Source: Methylomonas montana
GTDB lineage: Bacteria; Pseudomonadota; Gammaproteobacteria; Methylococcales; Methylomonadaceae
Reading direction: 5' to 3'
Length of the DNA stretch: 64,000 bases
Assembly: GCF_030490285.1 (NCBI RefSeq)
Contig: NZ_CP129884.1
Location: forward strand, 2,666,001 to 2,730,000
The translations under genes were made by a program, and so were the position numbers. Position 1 is the first letter of the stretch, and each line of letters begins with the position of its first letter. Of this stretch, positions 61,033 through 64,000 are shown piece after piece. The notes beneath the pieces were generated by a model. The model was not told the origin of the DNA. It saw only the letters and a program-made list of their open reading frames with translations, and searched no databases.

Positions 61033-62739
61033 TCAGGCCGCTTCGTCGGCTAATTCCAAGCCTCTAAACACCGAACAGCGCTTGAATACCTCCAGCTCCG
61101 GCGCCAGTTGTTTTTGCTGGCAGAACTTGGCGACCAGTTTGGTCAGGCCTTTGATATCGCGGCCGGTGGCACCGGGAAAGATGGCCGCCAGTTCGTCGAT
61201 CAGATTTTCCTCAACCGGCAAGGCAAATTGTTCCGTCATTACCCGCCAGATTTTGCAGCGATCTTCATGGTCCGGGGAGTGATAGCGCAGCATCGCAATA
61301 CAGCGGGAAATGATAGCCTCGTCGATGTCGTCCACCCGGTTGGTGGTCAAGAACAGCAGGCCGTTAAAATATTCCAGCACCCGCAAAAACACCCCGACCA
61401 CCGCATTGGACGCCAGATTGTCGGCGCGCTTTTTGATGTAAACATCGGCTTCGTCGATCAGCATCACCGCCCCCCAGCGCTGGGCACGGATCAAGGTGTC
61501 CTTCAGGGTTTTTTCCATTTCGGCGACGTTCAGGCCCAACTGGCCGGAATGCACCCGGTACAAGGGCCGCTTGATGATTTCCGAATACACTTCGGCGGTC
61601 AGCGTCTTGCCCACCCCGGCCGGACCGGCGCATAACACCGTGGTGCCGCCGGATTTGCCTTCCACAATATCGTCCATCAACATATCCATTTCGGCGGTCA
61701 GAATGTCGATCAAGTCGGTCTGCTCCGGCGGCAGGATCAGCTTTGTTTTCAATTCCGGCTGATAGACGTAGGGCCGCAGATCGTCGACATGCACCCAGAC
61801 GTGATGGTGTAATTCCAGATGAAACAGCAGGATGTAACCGTGTACCGGCAACTCCGTGAACAAGCCCTTGGCAATCTCGGCCTTGCTGGCTTCCATCGCG
61901 CTTTCGGTTTTGCTGTCGTAACGCATGCTTTTGCCGGCTTTGCGCAGATAGTTGCCGAAAATATCGCCGGAGGCATCCAGGCTTAGCGCCCGGTCAGCCA
62001 GAATGTTTTCGTCATTGACCAAACGGCAAGCGCCACCGCCGGACGACAACACCACGGTGTTTTTGCGCGTCCAGTCGTTGTTGCGGTGGCTGGCAGTGGG
62101 GTCTTCGGCGTAGTGGCCGGTGCCCCAGCCGGAAAACTGTTCGCCGTAGCGAGCCCGCCAGTCGAAATAGCGGCTGGAGGCTTCGTCGTAACTGGCGATC
62201 AACTCGGCGGTTTCTTTCAAATAACCTTTGCCGGCGAAAATTTCCGGGATGGTTTTGTCGGCCAAATCCTTGCCACGGATGATCAAGGTCTCGTTGGCGA
62301 TTTTGCCTTTGCTGTTGGCTTTTAATTCGATCAATATCCGTCCGGCTTCTTCCTCGCCAGGCGGTGTGTAATCCAGGCGGGTAATCAGATAAGCCAAGGT
62401 GCGGCCACCGCCTACTACCTGAAAGAACCAGCCGCGAATCGCTCCGTCCAGCAGATACTGAGCAATGTCGGGCAACAGCATCTCCAATTGCTCGGCGTTA
62501 TAGCGCTTGGTGTTCTCGGCCATGGCCTGTTGCAGTGCCGCCAACAAGGCCGCTTGCTGTTGCAGCGCTTCGCCGGCTTGCTGATAAATCCCGGCCAGAC
62601 TGGCCAGTTCGGTGCTGCTGAGTTGATCGAACGAGACCTGGGCTTTGTTGCCCAGGCGCAATTGATCGCTCAGGCTCTGCAAGCGCGGATGATCGGTTAG
62701 CAGTTGTTCGAGATGACGTTTGTCTATGGTTAATTTCAT
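61033..62739 (-). CDS. AAA+ ATPase
   Basis: A 568-residue protein. The AAA+ module fills about 360-540: Walker A GPAGVGKT, Walker B AVMLIDEADVY and the sensor/arginine region TTNRVDDIDEAIISRC. The N-terminal about 350 residues are family-specific, with a short coiled coil near 45-75. It is likely a remodelling ATPase. It starts four bases after the stop of the Fe-S oxidoreductase gene, so the two may be co-transcribed. Targets are unknown. Confidence 0.85.
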   Translation of the reverse strand: MKLTIDKRHLEQLLTDHPRLQSLSDQLRLGNKAQVSFDQLSSTELASLAGIYQQAGEALQQQAALLAALQQAMAENTKRYNAEQLEMLLPDIAQYLLDGAIRGWFFQVVGGGRTLAYLITRLDYTPPGEEEAGRILIELKANSKGKIANETLIIRGKDLADKTIPEIFAGKGYLKETAELIASYDEASSRYFDWRARYGEQFSGWGTGHYAEDPTASHRNNDWTRKNTVVLSSGGGACRLVNDENILADRALSLDASGDIFGNYLRKAGKSMRYDSKTESAMEASKAEIAKGLFTELPVHGYILLFHLELHHHVWVHVDDLRPYVYQPELKTKLILPPEQTDLIDILTAEMDMLMDDIVEGKSGGTTVLCAGPAGVGKTLTAEVYSEIIKRPLYRVHSGQLGLNVAEMEKTLKDTLIRAQRWGAVMLIDEADVYIKKRADNLASNAVVGVFLRVLEYFNGLLFLTTNRVDDIDEAIISRCIAMLRYHSPDHEDRCKIWRVMTEQFALPVEENLIDELAAIFPGATGRDIKGLTKLVAKFCQQKQLAPELEVFKRCSVFRGLELADEAA

Positions 62740-62743
62740 CGCA

Positions 62744-64000
62744 TCAATCCTGTGACGGTAAGGCTAAACAAAGTACTTCGGCTAAATGCAGCGGCTTGGC
62801 GAAACCGCCGTTGCCGATCTGCTGTTGGCAGGAAAATCCGTTGCTGACCAGCAGCGCGTCGGGTTCGGCCCGCAACGCCGGGAACAAGGCCAATTCGGCC
62901 ATGGCTTGGGCCTGATCATAATGTTCGGCTTCGACGCCGAAGTTGCCGGCCATGCCGCAGCAGGACGATTCGATCAGCTCAAATTTCAGATCGGGCAGTT
63001 GTTTGAGCAGCTTGCGCACCGACTTGATCGCGCCGACGGCTTTTTGATGGCAGTGGCCGTGCAACAGCAAACTGTTGACGCCGGGAATGGCTTGAAACTC
63101 TAACGGCCAACGTTTACCGGTTTGTTCGCGGACGATAAACTCTTCCAGCAGCAAGATTTTTTCCGCCAGTTTTTGCGCCGGCTCGCCCAGGCCCAGCTTT
63201 AAATATTCGTCGCGTAAACTGAGGATGCAGGACGGCTCCAGGCCGATAATGGTGCGGCCGGCGGCGACATGATCGGCCAGCGCCGTGACCATGCGCCCGG
63301 CTTCGGCGCGGGCCTGGTCGATCAGGCCATTGGAAAAGTATGTGCGGCCGCAGCACAGGGGGCGGTCCGAATCGTCGCCGGCTAACGGAGTGGCGATATG
63401 TACATGATAACCAGCGCTATTCAGCAGCTTTTTAGCGGCTTCGGCCGCGGCCGGATTGAAATAATAATTGAAGGTATCGACCAGCAGCACGACTTGTTTG
63501 TCGGCCAACTCCGGATGCAACCCAAGTTCGGATTGTTTAGGTACTTGGTAGGGCTGTGCAGCCGGTTCCGGCAAGCGGACTTTGGCGCTGATGCCCAGCC
63601 AGGCTTCGCCTAAACGTGCCAGCAGCGGCAAACGATTGCGCCACTGGATTAAAGACCGGATTCCGCGCCAACGCAGTATCTTCGGTAACTCCGCCCACAG
63701 CCGCCGCCTTGGCGTCAAGCCATTGCGCTGCACTTGCTGCGCCAGAAACTCGGCCTTGATCAGAGCCATATCCACTTCGTTCTCGCATTCGCGCTTGCAG
63801 CCCTTGCAACTGACGCACAAGGCCATGGTTTCGGCTAAATCGGGATTGAAAAAAGCAGTGTCGTTGTCGGCATTCAAGGCCGCTTTCAAGGCTTTCACCC
63901 GGCCGCCCGGCGATAATCCTGGATTTTGCGAAACTCTAAAACTTGGGCACATTACCCCTTTGGCGTCCCGTTCGCACTGCCGGCTACCGATGCACACCGC
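62744..64000 (-). CDS. Fe-S oxidoreductase, C-terminal part (FAD-linked oxidase family)
   Basis: The 3' part of a gene that runs off the window; the visible 419 codons contain two 4Fe-4S motifs (C-x6-C...MCPS at the start and CVSCKGCKREC near 62-72) and later CCGRTYF and HGHCHQK and SCCGMAGNFG, the CCG domains of the GlpC/LutA/HdrD kind. The full gene probably carries an N-terminal FAD-binding oxidase domain, as in YdiJ-like D-2-hydroxyacid dehydrogenases. It would oxidise lactate, glycolate or a similar 2-hydroxyacid. Not a broken gene; only cut by the window. Confidence 0.85.
   Translation of the reverse strand, partial: AVCIGSRQCERDAKGVMCPSFRVSQNPGLSPGGRVKALKAALNADNDTAFFNPDLAETMALCVSCKGCKRECENEVDMALIKAEFLAQQVQRNGLTPRRRLWAELPKILRWRGIRSLIQWRNRLPLLARLGEAWLGISAKVRLPEPAAQPYQVPKQSELGLHPELADKQVVLLVDTFNYYFNPAAAEAAKKLLNSAGYHVHIATPLAGDDSDRPLCCGRTYFSNGLIDQARAEAGRMVTALADHVAAGRTIIGLEPSCILSLRDEYLKLGLGEPAQKLAEKILLLEEFIVREQTGKRWPLEFQAIPGVNSLLLHGHCHQKAVGAIKSVRKLLKQLPDLKFELIESSCCGMAGNFGVEAEHYDQAQAMAELALFPALRAEPDALLVSNGFSCQQQIGNGGFAKPLHLAEVLCLALPSQD

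Overview
The window looks like chromosome from a gammaproteobacterial methanotroph of the Methylomonas / Methylococcaceae type. The evidence is a flavoprotein plus dihydropteroate-synthase-like pair of the kind used in tetrahydromethanopterin (C1) metabolism, a bacteriohemerythrin, a complete aa3-type oxidase assembly cluster, PEP-CTERM/VPLPA-CTERM surface proteins, a NifX-like cofactor protein and a bioBFHCD operon. The genus is inferred from this gene content and was not tested by any search. No rRNA, tRNA or CRISPR array was seen.

Layout. 1-2.4 kb: minus-strand genes for a GNAT/C39-peptidase fusion and an M14-like DUF2817 peptidase, which probably belong functionally with the RimK-type ATP-grasp ligase at 10-11.4 kb. 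2.8-5.6 kb: an isopropylmalate-synthase-like / isopropylmalate-dehydrogenase-like pair. 6.4-9.8 kb: two paralogous TIR-transmembrane-ankyrin proteins bracketed by a 30-bp imperfect direct repeat, which looks like an accessory cassette. 11.4-15.7 kb: sugar kinase, zinc-ribbon and SPFH proteins, gamma carbonic anhydrase, and a broken glutaredoxin-like gene ahead of two small envelope proteins. 15.7-26 kb: YcgN, FtsX, FtsE, a heme A synthase-FtsY fusion, then the cytochrome oxidase cluster (SCO-like, SURF1, subunit III, Cox11, a 32-residue membrane peptide, subunit I, and subunit II carrying a cytochrome c domain). 26-31 kb: bacteriohemerythrin behind an FNR/Anr-type box and a tightly coupled biotin operon.

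31-38 kb: ComF, a long MinD-like ATPase, the methanopterin-linked pair, DbpA helicase, and a NifX-like protein with an unknown partner. 38-45 kb: a radical SAM gene whose upstream region was replaced by an IS630 insertion, a PEP-CTERM protein, a secreted tail-collar protein, an N-acetyltransferase and a VPLPA-CTERM protein. 45-48 kb: a MalT-like LuxR regulator. 48.9-53.3 kb: a peptide-secretion locus with two double-glycine-type precursor peptides, a small Cys-rich protein, a HlyD adaptor and a C39-peptidase ABC exporter. 53.8-61 kb: a Crp-family regulator, a FecR-TPR-outer-membrane-barrel protein, a lipoprotein and a CHASE2 adenylate cyclase, which could form a local cAMP circuit. 61-64 kb: an AAA+ ATPase and the C-terminal part of an Fe-S oxidoreductase that runs off the window.

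The most unusual items are the CtaA-FtsY fusion, the peptide-export locus next to the cAMP/outer-membrane signalling genes, the TIR-ankyrin cassette with its flanking repeats, and the well-placed FNR-type site upstream of bacteriohemerythrin. All functional statements come from reading motifs and gene order; no database search was run.
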